64,000 nucleotides of DNA. It comes from UBA7803 sp049454295 (GTDB taxonomy: Bacteria > Pseudomonadota > Gammaproteobacteria > Pseudomonadales > Azotimanducaceae). The position numbers and the translations under genes were made by a program. The first letter of the stretch is position 1. Each line of letters begins with the position of its first letter. The DNA lies in contig JBMTYG010000001.1 of assembly GCA_049454295.1 (NCBI GenBank), positions 23,171 through 87,170 of the forward strand. The letters are read 5' to 3'. This document shows positions 52,993 through 60,953 of this stretch, one piece after another. The notes below the pieces were generated by a model. The model was not told the DNA's origin. It saw only the letters and a list, made by a program, of their open reading frames with translations, and did no database searches.

Positions 52993-54998
52993 ACGTCCTC
53001 CTCGCTGCTGTCGCGGAACGGTGCCTGCGGGCACTGCACGTAGCGCAAGCGCACGTCGCGCGGTGTCAGCGTGTCCGCACGTTGCGCCCTGGGGGCATTG
53101 CCCACAGAGCCGTTGAGCGCAATGCCACCGTTGTGTGCGCCCAGAAACGCGATCATGTCGTCCTGATCGACGCCATCGCCCGATACGCCAATACCGCCAA
53201 CCAGCGTTGTGCCGCGATAGAGCGGTACCCCGCCAGGAAAGATCTGCAGCCCGTTGGCGAGCTGACGGCTATTGGTGGTCTGCGTTGCAACCAGTGACGC
53301 TGCCAGTTCGATGCCCGCGCAGTTCGTACCTACATCCGGAGTGCCTACCCCCGCGACAAACAGCACATGCTGGAGGATTGCGTTGTGCGCCAGATCGAGC
53401 TGCAATCCGGTCGAGAACGCGCTCCACTCGGCAAACGGCTTTGAGAGCGGGCCGTGTGGTTCGCTCTGCAGACCGTCCGGATAGAACGGACGCGAAAGAT
53501 TGGCGATGCTGCGCTCGGCAAAAGCGATCGCGCCATCGCCAAGCAGCGTGGGCATGCCGGTGAAGGCGCGCAGGTCAGTGATGTAGGTGCCGATCGGGCT
53601 TGGCGTGAAACTGACGGCGTCAGAAGCCGTGGTCAAATACTGCGCCGCCGGCAGACCCGTTAGAAATTCCGCTGCGGTCGGGGCCGAAAACAGTGTCGCT
53701 GACCGCGCCTTCTGCAACGAAACGTCGGCACCAAACACGGGCGCGTCACGCGTGCGCACCATGCCAAGAATTTCCCCCCGGGTGTCGACTACGCTGATGG
53801 TAACCCGCGCCTGACTGCCGAGCGGACGACGGATCTGTGCGCGGGCACGATTCGCGACTGCAAGCGCCTCACGCAGGAGAACGCGCACCTCATTCTCCGA
53901 AAGCCCGCCATCGGTCCCCGCACGGGGCGGAAACCGGGGCTGATCGCTCGCATCAACAAAGATAAACGCGTCCTGCCCCGGGAAATCGACCGTGTCAGGT
54001 CTAATCCCCGAAGCCGGGTCGCCAAACGACACGCCCTGACGCAGGTTACCGTCCGTGTAGCCCGGCACGGGAACCAGCCCACCATCCGCCGCAGTGAGCG
54101 TGCTGAACCCCGGCGCGGACGCCGGATCTCGCGCCAGATTGGAAAATTCAACATCGCTGAAGCGGAACGTCTTGCCGTCGACCGTAATCCGGTCCGCGCG
54201 TCGGTCCGGCGGTGCGGCAAACCCAAAGGTCGCGGCGGTGGCAATGAGTTCGTCCACATCGCGGTCGCTATCGGCGATAAATTTATCAAGGCTGTAGCGT
54301 CCATCTGCGATAGCACCGACGCCACCCACCACGGTGCCGTTTTTATAGAGCGGCATGCCACCGGGATCTGCAGACAGCCCAAGCGGCGACCGCTGCGGAC
54401 CGACAGTGACCCCTAGTCCATCGGCGCGCTGCATGAAATCCGAGCAGGCAAGCTGGCTGAACTGGACGCCAAACAGCGGGCCCCCTGCCTGATCGCGCTC
54501 ACCGGGGTTGAAGTGCTCCTGCACAATCTGGCCTGCCGTGCGGGTGGTGAAGGCGTTGCCCTCGCTCGAGAGATAAGCACCCGTGACCGCCTTGGCAATC
54601 GCTGCCTGATGGTCGAGCGCGAACGGCAGTCCCGGCTGCGGCAGTGCGATGCCCTCGAGCCCACCCGACACCGTGGCGCGCCCCTCGTCATCCGTCGCCG
54701 TCGCGATGAGCACAGGCAGCGGATCGGCGCCCATACGATAGACACCGAGGACATTACCCACCCGGTCAACGACCGCGAGCGTAGCCCGGACATCGCGCGC
54801 CTTTGCCTCAGCCACCCCCTGAGCCAGTACGCGCTCCACTTCGGCGACGGTCAGCAGCGTCGAGGTGTCGGCACAGGACCCGCTGCACCCTCCGCTCGGC
54901 GGCTGGCTGGTCCCGGTGGTGCTGCCGCTGCCACCTCCGCCACCGCAGCCGGCTAGCGCCAGAACGGCAATCAGGGCGGCAAAAAAGGGAGTTCGCAT
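52977..54998 (-). CDS. Lipoprotein with two HbpS/GlcG-like domains
   Basis: The 673-residue precursor has a lipobox (LALAGCGGGG, Cys18) and a Gly/Ser-rich linker. Two copies of the HbpS/GlcG (DUF336) pattern follow: LTVAEVERVLAQGVAEAKAR...ATLAVVDRVGNVLGVYRM near residue 50, and LSENEVRVLLREALAVANRAR...VTISVVDTRGEILGMVRT near residue 385. Each is followed by GGVPLY and GGIGVSGDG-like or GGVGAIADG segments. Some HbpS-type proteins bind haem; binding here is not proven. It starts with TGATG overlap after the FHA/ten-haem gene and ends inside the barrel gene start. Confidence 0.83.
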   Translation of the reverse strand: MRTPFFAALIAVLALAGCGGGGGSGSTTGTSQPPSGGCSGSCADTSTLLTVAEVERVLAQGVAEAKARDVRATLAVVDRVGNVLGVYRMGADPLPVLIATATDDEGRATVSGGLEGIALPQPGLPFALDHQAAIAKAVTGAYLSSEGNAFTTRTAGQIVQEHFNPGERDQAGGPLFGVQFSQLACSDFMQRADGLGVTVGPQRSPLGLSADPGGMPLYKNGTVVGGVGAIADGRYSLDKFIADSDRDVDELIATAATFGFAAPPDRRADRITVDGKTFRFSDVEFSNLARDPASAPGFSTLTAADGGLVPVPGYTDGNLRQGVSFGDPASGIRPDTVDFPGQDAFIFVDASDQPRFPPRAGTDGGLSENEVRVLLREALAVANRARAQIRRPLGSQARVTISVVDTRGEILGMVRTRDAPVFGADVSLQKARSATLFSAPTAAEFLTGLPAAQYLTTASDAVSFTPSPIGTYITDLRAFTGMPTLLGDGAIAFAERSIANLSRPFYPDGLQSEPHGPLSKPFAEWSAFSTGLQLDLAHNAILQHVLFVAGVGTPDVGTNCAGIELAASLVATQTTNSRQLANGLQIFPGGVPLYRGTTLVGGIGVSGDGVDQDDMIAFLGAHNGGIALNGSVGNAPRAQRADTLTPRDVRLRYVQCPQAPFRDSSEEDVCVNK

Positions 54999-56674
54999 CA
55001 CGGGTCGGTCTCCGTCGCGACGGTGGGGTGGAATTCATGGCAATCGATGCAGTCGACGGGGATCAGCTGCGGCTGATGGCGATCGCCATGACAACTCACG
55101 CATTGCTGAATATCCGGCATCAGCACGTCGCTGCTCGCGGTCGACGTATCCGCTGCATGGCAGTCGAGGCACGCATCGTCCCCGGCGGCGTCTTGCTGGG
55201 TCAGATGCGCGGCGTGATCGAAACGCGCGCTGCGGAAAAAGTCCGGGGTTAACCGAACCGGCGCTACCTGATAACGCCCGAGCAGATCATCCGTATCGTG
55301 CACCGCGACCTGGTGACAAGTGACACAGCCCCGCACGGTAAACTGGGTTTCTGCCTCGCGCGCGGTGCGCTCTCGAGCACAGATATACGCCGGACCGGTG
55401 CAGGTCTCTGCCTGACGCGCATGATCGGGCAACCGACGCCAGGTTCGCTTTGGCAGGTCGAGCGTTGGGTCCGCGAACACGCGCATGTAATGACCTTCCA
55501 TCACCAGCAGCGCTTCGCTGGGATTCCCGTGCGGCAATTCGCGATCAGGCGCCGTGCGATCGAACTTGAGATCATGGCAGTCGCGGCAGTGCTGCTCCAT
55601 ACGAATGGGCGCGAAATGTTCGCCATCGGGCTGCAGGGTGTGACAATCGGCGCACACTAGCGCAGCCCCGGTCGTGAGGTTTTGCACCTTGCCCGGATCG
55701 AGATGCACGTCGTGCGGGTACTTGAGGTTTGACGGATCCACTGCGTCTGGTAATGGGCTCGACTGCCAGGTCCAATCGTAGGCGAAGCCTGTGCCCCGCC
55801 GCACGTGACTGCTGGTGAGCAGATCAACGGCAAACGGTGCGTGGTCCGCCTCGGAGAAACCGGCCACCGCCGCGAGCCGATTGTCCGGCCAATCCGGTTC
55901 GGCGTGACAGTCGGTGCAGAGCGTATCCGCGCGGATCACCAGATGCGGCGGCGTGTTGTGTTCCTTGTGACAGGACGCGCAGCGGACGGTATCGAGCCCC
56001 ACATGGCTGTTGAGCGGCTCCGGCGCGTGGTTCGCCATCGCGCCATGGCAGGTCGTGCAGGCAGTGTCCGGCACTCGTTCGAACGGCTTCACGTGACAGG
56101 CCTTGCAATCATCGCCCACCGCGACCGCGTGCGCAGGCAGCAATGGACCGCTAGACCAGACATCATCAGTGCTCCACCAGGGAATCGCGTCGATATCCAC
56201 TGCGAAAGGAAGCACGAGTCCAAAGAGCAGCACGATGCCCGCCAAGATCCACGCCGGGCGCCGACGGCCAAGCCGGGTCTGCTCGAGATCTACGGAGAAC
56301 GCTGCCTCGAACGCTGCGGGTGAAACTTCTTTCTGCGGCTCTACCTCCAGCGCCCCGGCGAATCCCGCAGGGGGCTTTAGCACCCGCACGCGCGCGCCGG
56401 CGAGCTCAAGCGTCTGCCCTGGTTCAAGGCGACCGCTGCCCACTGCCGCCCCGTCAATCGCAACGGCGCTGCCACGCACGCAGCGAACGTCGAAGGCCAC
56501 CCCAGACGGCGTAAGCGTCACATGCTGCGGCGCCACGTCGGCGCCATACACCTGAATCACCGCGTCGACCGAACTGCCCAGCGTGACTGCAGGGACTGTG
56601 ACCTCCCGATCGCGAAATACCGCGCTGGGTGTGCCGGGAAGACCTGAGATGAGTTCGCGCAGAAGAATTTGCAC
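54998..56674 (-). CDS. FHA-like domain / membrane helix / ten-haem cytochrome fusion
   Basis: The 558-residue protein has a cytoplasmic FHA-like domain at about 5-100 (VTLGSSVDAVIQVYG, VAPQHVTLTPSG, LEPGQTLELAGARVRVL) in which the canonical Arg and Asn-Gly are missing. One membrane helix follows at about 140-158 (AWILAGIVLLFGLVLPFAV), then a periplasmic part with ten CXXCH motifs: CKACH, CTTCH, CASCH, CTDCH, CADCH, CRDCH, CVTCH, CLDCH, CVSCH and CIDCH. The GTG start at 56674 lies 9 bases after the cytochrome b stop. It is probably the periplasmic electron acceptor for the membrane cytochrome b, with a protein-binding cytoplasmic head. Confidence 0.9.
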   Translation of the reverse strand: MQILLRELISGLPGTPSAVFRDREVTVPAVTLGSSVDAVIQVYGADVAPQHVTLTPSGVAFDVRCVRGSAVAIDGAAVGSGRLEPGQTLELAGARVRVLKPPAGFAGALEVEPQKEVSPAAFEAAFSVDLEQTRLGRRRPAWILAGIVLLFGLVLPFAVDIDAIPWWSTDDVWSSGPLLPAHAVAVGDDCKACHVKPFERVPDTACTTCHGAMANHAPEPLNSHVGLDTVRCASCHKEHNTPPHLVIRADTLCTDCHAEPDWPDNRLAAVAGFSEADHAPFAVDLLTSSHVRRGTGFAYDWTWQSSPLPDAVDPSNLKYPHDVHLDPGKVQNLTTGAALVCADCHTLQPDGEHFAPIRMEQHCRDCHDLKFDRTAPDRELPHGNPSEALLVMEGHYMRVFADPTLDLPKRTWRRLPDHARQAETCTGPAYICARERTAREAETQFTVRGCVTCHQVAVHDTDDLLGRYQVAPVRLTPDFFRSARFDHAAHLTQQDAAGDDACLDCHAADTSTASSDVLMPDIQQCVSCHGDRHQPQLIPVDCIDCHEFHPTVATETDP

Positions 56675-56683
56675 AGCGCGCCC

Positions 56684-57553
56684 CTACCAATAAATGAAGG
56701 TGGAGAGGATGTGCACGATAAGTGCCACGAGGGTACCGATAGTGAGCGGCACATGCAGGTATAACCACGCCTTGAGCCAGCCCTGCAGGCGAATATCGGA
56801 ACGCAGCCGGCGCAACACGGCCTGACGCCGGCAGAGCACCGCCAGCAGGTCTTGCAGCACGCCAACCTCCGCGCGTCGATCCGCGCGCGTCAGCCGGCCT
56901 GCGACCAGGTCGATCACCGGCGCCTGGTCGATATTTGGCTGGACACCGCCCTCAAGGGTCTCGAACGCGGAGCGGTCGCGTGCAGAGAGCTGCGCCGCGA
57001 CACCGCCGCCTAAGGTGGTGCGTGCAATACTCGATTGCACGGCGAGCTGCACGTCGGCACTGGAACGAGCAGCCAGCTCGCGTCCCTTGCGATTCAGCTC
57101 ATACAATTCCGCAAACAGCTCCGAGCGCCCATGCCCGGCGCGGAGCGTCGCAATCTGTAGCGGATAATTGAGGTAACCATACAGCCCGACGATGCCGCTC
57201 ACGATGACGATAGACATGAGCGCCCACGCGAGCGTGTGAATATTCCAACCGAACTGGAATCCACAGTGCAGGGTCGCAAGCACCCAAACCGCGAGACCCA
57301 GGTAGACATGAGCCGAGGTCCAACCCTGCACGGTACCAGAGCGCGCCCGATAGCTGCGCTTGCGAATTCCAAGCCAGGCGAGCCAGACAATCAGAAGCGC
57401 CGCCCAGGTGCCAAGGACATAGCCTTGCCAGGTACCTCCGTTCGGCGGCTCAGTAGTCTGGTGCGAAACATAAATACCAATGCCGCCCGCAATGCTGAAC
57501 AGCCCCCACCAGAGATACCGATAGCTACGGTATCGGAGCAGATTAGCGAACAT
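56684..57553 (-). CDS. Membrane dihaem cytochrome b-like protein
   Basis: The 289-residue protein has about five membrane helices (near residues 13-30, 44-62, 81-99, 106-128 and 264-288) with a large soluble loop at 130-260. Helix 3 has His82 and His96 and helix 5 has His267 and His281; both pairs are 14 residues apart. This is the spacing that lets two helices clamp two b haems, one on each side of the membrane, as in cytochromes b. It therefore probably carries electrons across the inner membrane. The ATG at 57553 overlaps the end of the flavo-Fe-S gene by 11 bases. No close family name recognised. Confidence 0.78.
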   Translation of the reverse strand: MFANLLRYRSYRYLWWGLFSIAGGIGIYVSHQTTEPPNGGTWQGYVLGTWAALLIVWLAWLGIRKRSYRARSGTVQGWTSAHVYLGLAVWVLATLHCGFQFGWNIHTLAWALMSIVIVSGIVGLYGYLNYPLQIATLRAGHGRSELFAELYELNRKGRELAARSSADVQLAVQSSIARTTLGGGVAAQLSARDRSAFETLEGGVQPNIDQAPVIDLVAGRLTRADRRAEVGVLQDLLAVLCRRQAVLRRLRSDIRLQGWLKAWLYLHVPLTIGTLVALIVHILSTFIYW

Positions 57554-60089
57554 CGGACTGCAGCAGCCGAATGAACTGTTCAGGGTTGACGCGCTGGGCC
57601 GCACCCGTGGGGCACGCGCGCACACATGCGTAGCCCAATGGGTCATTCACGCAAGCGTCGCACTTGACCGCCCGTTTGCCCTGTTCTTTCGACCGCGCGT
57701 CCGGCGTGAATGAAGCCGGCTCGCCCGGACCCGGCCCGCGGCCGAACAAAAGCCATTGCAGCAGACCCGGCTTCTGCGGCGCAGCATAGGAGAGACGAAT
57801 CACATCGTAGGGGCAGTTCGCTTCACAGTTGCCACAGCCAATGCAGGTATCAGCGATATAGACCTGCCCGTCTGCGGCACGGGAGATGGCGTTGGGCGGA
57901 CAATCCTTCATGCAATGCGGATGCTCGCAGTGACGACAGGCGATCGGCACATGAATATTGGCGAAGGTCTTGCCCGCCGCGCGATCCAGGCGCGAGAGCC
58001 CCTCATGGGTCTCGGCGCAGGCGCGCTCGCAGTTGTCGCAGCCGATACAGAGCGTCTCGTCAATCAGGAGGGTATCCGTTGCTTCACCGAGCCCTTCCTC
58101 GAGCAGGAAGCTCATGATGCCGCTGCTCTCCGGGCGCACCTCCATCTGCGTATTGTCCGTCAGCCGCGCCTGCGCCCGAGCCTGCAGCGCTTCGATGTTG
58201 GCGGACGGCAAATTCATCAGCGCAAGGAACTCCTTGCGGGATAGTTCGATGGTTTCCGTCGCCACCGTCGCGAGCGCGGTTTCACGACGCACCGCATCGC
58301 CCATCAATGCCATCTCACCAACAAGCTCGCCCGCGCGGACTTCAGCCACCGTAACCGGGTGCTCCCCGACAATACGCTTGAGCGATACCGAGCCCCGTCG
58401 CACCAGGTGCAGGCTTGCCCCAGTACTGCCCGCCTCGAACAGGGCCTCGCCCGCCTTGAACTGGCGTAGCGCCGCCGCCGCGGAAATGGAGCGCAGCTCA
58501 TCAAAGCTCGCGCCAGGGGCGAAAGCGCGTTGCAGTTCGCGCACGATGAAAATCCAGTCGACACCCTCACGGACGTCTTCGTTGGAGTTGAACAGCTTGA
58601 CCATGATCCTGCGCGGCGTCGCCACCAGGATGCAGTTGGGGCCAGCCCCCGCCGATTCCTGGCCCGGACGACCGGAAATCAGACTGCCCTCGCCGAAGAA
58701 CTGCCCACGGGTCAGCGTCCGCGGCGTCACTATGCCGTCGTCGGTCTCGAGGACCACCTCTCCTTCGACGATGGTAAAAAACGTGGTGGCGTAGTCGCCT
58801 TGGCGATAGAGCAGATCGCCCTCCGCCACAACCCGGGTAAGACGCGGCTCACGCCCCGCTGCCCTGAGCGCAGCCTCGAGCTTGGCGCGCCGAGCCTCGG
58901 CCCCTTCACGCAGTTCACCGGCCGGGTAGCTCGCGAGCACCTCGCTCTCGATCAGAAGCTCGCGGAACTGTAGAGCATTGAGTTCGGCGAAGAACGGAAT
59001 ACGGCGCTGGAACAGTTCAAGCACTTCCCCAGGCGCACGCTCGAAAGGCAGCAACTCAAACTGGTTGCGCAACAGCGGGAAGTCAGCCGGCTCGACACGA
59101 TTGCCGTTGATGAACTCAACGACATCGTAGCCCTGATTCATCGCCTGCTTGATAAGCGGATAGCCGGCGAGAGAGCCAATAATATAGAGCCCGGGGACGT
59201 TGGTTTCGTAAGTGTCCGAGAGCGCCGGTATCGCATCGGCCCGTGCATTAGGAAACTGCACACCGGCAGCCTCGACGAAATCCCGCGGGGGGATACCGCC
59301 CAAGCGCGCGATGATGCGATGACACGCCACCGTTTGCTCGCCATCCGGTGTATCGACCACGACCTCAAGCGGCGGACCGCCGGACTTCGCGTTCGCCGAG
59401 ATAACTCGGATGCCCGCGCGATAGAAACAGTGGAAATCGCGGTTGGGATCAGAAATCGCTGCCAGCACGGCGTTCAGGTTGCCGGTCTTGGCGCGGCTGA
59501 ATTCCTCGCGGCGGTTAATGATGTAGACGCGATTGTGGGCGGCGAGACCAAGCGCGTTCTCGATCGCGCTGTCGCCCGCGCCCACCACGATAATGGTTTC
59601 CCCCTGGAATTCGTCCGGATCGTCCAGGTGATACTGCACTCTAGGGAGTTCCTCTCCCGGCACGCCCAGTCGACGGGGCTGTCCCTCCAGCCCGATCGCC
59701 AGAACCACATTCTCCGCCGCGATACTCTCGCCACTCTTCAGGGCAAGGGTGAACGCACCGCGAGTGCCGCTCACAGAAGCGACCTCGGCGTTATAGCGAA
59801 TGTTGAGCCCGGTGCGGTCTATGCCGTTGAGCCATTCTCCGAGGATGGCTTCGCGCGTGCCGGCCGCAAAAGCCAGATCGCTGCGAAGATCGAGATAGGC
59901 AGGCTCGTCCATGACGTGCTTGCCCTTTTGGTAACGCTGGATCGTTTTGGCGTGCTCGCTAAACCCCTCGAGCAATATGTGGCGTGGTGATGGCACTTCC
60001 GATGCGCGATCGAGAGCCGCCGCCCGCGCAGCCGCGCTAAGCCCCGCTGGCCCGGATCCGATGATTGCAATCTGGTAGGTCGCCGACAT
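57543..60089 (-). CDS. FAD oxidoreductase + two cNMP-binding domains + 4x[4Fe-4S] ferredoxin fusion
   Basis: This 848-residue cytoplasmic protein is a three-part fusion. Residues 1-335 are a thioredoxin-reductase-fold FAD/NAD(P) oxidoreductase: GSGPAGLSAA at 11-20 and VVGAGDSAIENA at 168-179, without the CxxC redox pair. Residues about 360-515 and 525-640 are two cyclic-nucleotide-binding domains; the second keeps the phosphate-cassette signature GEMALMGDAVRRETA, the first lacks its Arg. Residues 675-840 form a ferredoxin with 16 cysteines in four groups (681-691, 718-730, 749-759, 810-826), as in electron-transfer subunits of molybdoenzymes. GGAGGGG precedes the ATG. It is the first gene of the operon and the likely NAD(P)H entry point. 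Confidence 0.92.
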   Translation of the reverse strand: MSATYQIAIIGSGPAGLSAAARAAALDRASEVPSPRHILLEGFSEHAKTIQRYQKGKHVMDEPAYLDLRSDLAFAAGTREAILGEWLNGIDRTGLNIRYNAEVASVSGTRGAFTLALKSGESIAAENVVLAIGLEGQPRRLGVPGEELPRVQYHLDDPDEFQGETIIVVGAGDSAIENALGLAAHNRVYIINRREEFSRAKTGNLNAVLAAISDPNRDFHCFYRAGIRVISANAKSGGPPLEVVVDTPDGEQTVACHRIIARLGGIPPRDFVEAAGVQFPNARADAIPALSDTYETNVPGLYIIGSLAGYPLIKQAMNQGYDVVEFINGNRVEPADFPLLRNQFELLPFERAPGEVLELFQRRIPFFAELNALQFRELLIESEVLASYPAGELREGAEARRAKLEAALRAAGREPRLTRVVAEGDLLYRQGDYATTFFTIVEGEVVLETDDGIVTPRTLTRGQFFGEGSLISGRPGQESAGAGPNCILVATPRRIMVKLFNSNEDVREGVDWIFIVRELQRAFAPGASFDELRSISAAAALRQFKAGEALFEAGSTGASLHLVRRGSVSLKRIVGEHPVTVAEVRAGELVGEMALMGDAVRRETALATVATETIELSRKEFLALMNLPSANIEALQARAQARLTDNTQMEVRPESSGIMSFLLEEGLGEATDTLLIDETLCIGCDNCERACAETHEGLSRLDRAAGKTFANIHVPIACRHCEHPHCMKDCPPNAISRAADGQVYIADTCIGCGNCEANCPYDVIRLSYAAPQKPGLLQWLLFGRGPGPGEPASFTPDARSKEQGKRAVKCDACVNDPLGYACVRACPTGAAQRVNPEQFIRLLQSDVR

Positions 60090-60233
60090 GTCCCCTCCGC
60101 CGGAGCCACAAGCTTACGACGGTGGATTGGGCGTGGGTAGAGGTCAGAGCGGTGAACACCCTCGATGCACGCGCGCAGGTTGCATCAGATCTCGGTGGTG
60201 TGACCGACCACGGCCCAACACGGCGCTCGCGCT

Positions 60234-60953
60234 TCAGAGCACTGTGGTTGCTATCACGCCGCCGCCACGCTCGCCTCGAAAAAACTGCGCACAGGCGTGA
60301 CCGATATCCTGTGCACGCGTCGCGCTAGCGACAAGTTTGCGAACGCGGGCTACCCCGGCGGGCGATCGTGTGGCCGGAGGCCACCAGACCTGTACCGGCG
60401 CTTGGGCCTGATACCCGCAGACCAGTCCAGCGCGAATCACGAGACCACGGTTGGGCCCGAACAGCTCGATGAGCCGAGCCTCCACCGCCGCCTTGGCTGC
60501 ACGTTGAGGGGCGAGGAATCCCGCAAGCAGCCGCAGATGCGCGGGAGCCGGATCACCCGAGGCGAGCACCGCCGGGAACAAACCTGATACGTACACGACA
60601 CGCTCGACACCCAACGCAGCAGCCGCCTCAAGCGCAGCCTGCGCGGGAACCCTTGCAGCGCGTTCTACGGCCGAGTGACGCGAGGGAAACAGCTGGGCGA
60701 CCGGCTGCAATCGCCCGATGGCCACTACCGCAAACATCGGCTTTATCTCGGCAACGACCGTCCCAAGGCGATCCGCATCAGCGATATCACAGGCGTGCCA
60801 ATGCACGCCCTTCAGCGCCGACAACTGCGCTAGCGGTCGCGGGGGCCCGCCACGACGGGCTAGCGCATGCACCTCAAAACCTTCATCAATCAGCGCGCTA
60901 CAGACGCCGATGCCGACGGTGCCATTGCCCCCAAAGACCAGTACCGAAGCCAT
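60234..60953 (-). CDS. NmrA-like NAD(P)-binding protein
   Basis: The 239-residue protein has an N-terminal Rossmann motif (SVLVFGGNGTVGIGVCSALIDEGFEV), ACDIADADRLGTVV and RVVYVSGLFPA, the pattern of NmrA/extended-SDR proteins. The usual YxxxK is absent, so it may be a regulator or an unusual reductase. Its ATG overlaps the photolyase-related stop as TGATG. The gap to the flavo-Fe-S gene is 144 bases, so it may or may not be in the same transcript as the cytochrome operon. Confidence 0.78.
   Translation of the reverse strand: MASVLVFGGNGTVGIGVCSALIDEGFEVHALARRGGPPRPLAQLSALKGVHWHACDIADADRLGTVVAEIKPMFAVVAIGRLQPVAQLFPSRHSAVERAARVPAQAALEAAAALGVERVVYVSGLFPAVLASGDPAPAHLRLLAGFLAPQRAAKAAVEARLIELFGPNRGLVIRAGLVCGYQAQAPVQVWWPPATRSPAGVARVRKLVASATRAQDIGHACAQFFRGERGGGVIATTVL

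Noticed and set aside
47300..57553. MtrCAB-type metal-reduction operon
   Set aside because: The haem proteins differ in length and layout from MtrA and MtrC, and the barrel lacks clear MtrB features; only a general resemblance remains.
57543..60089. Thioredoxin reductase label for the flavo-Fe-S protein
   Set aside because: The fold looks similar, but the active-site CxxC of thioredoxin reductase is absent.
60199..60203. CRP-type TGTGA half-site in the leader of the cytochrome operon
   Set aside because: The second half (TCACA at 6-base spacing) is missing, so it is not called as an operator despite the cNMP-binding domains.
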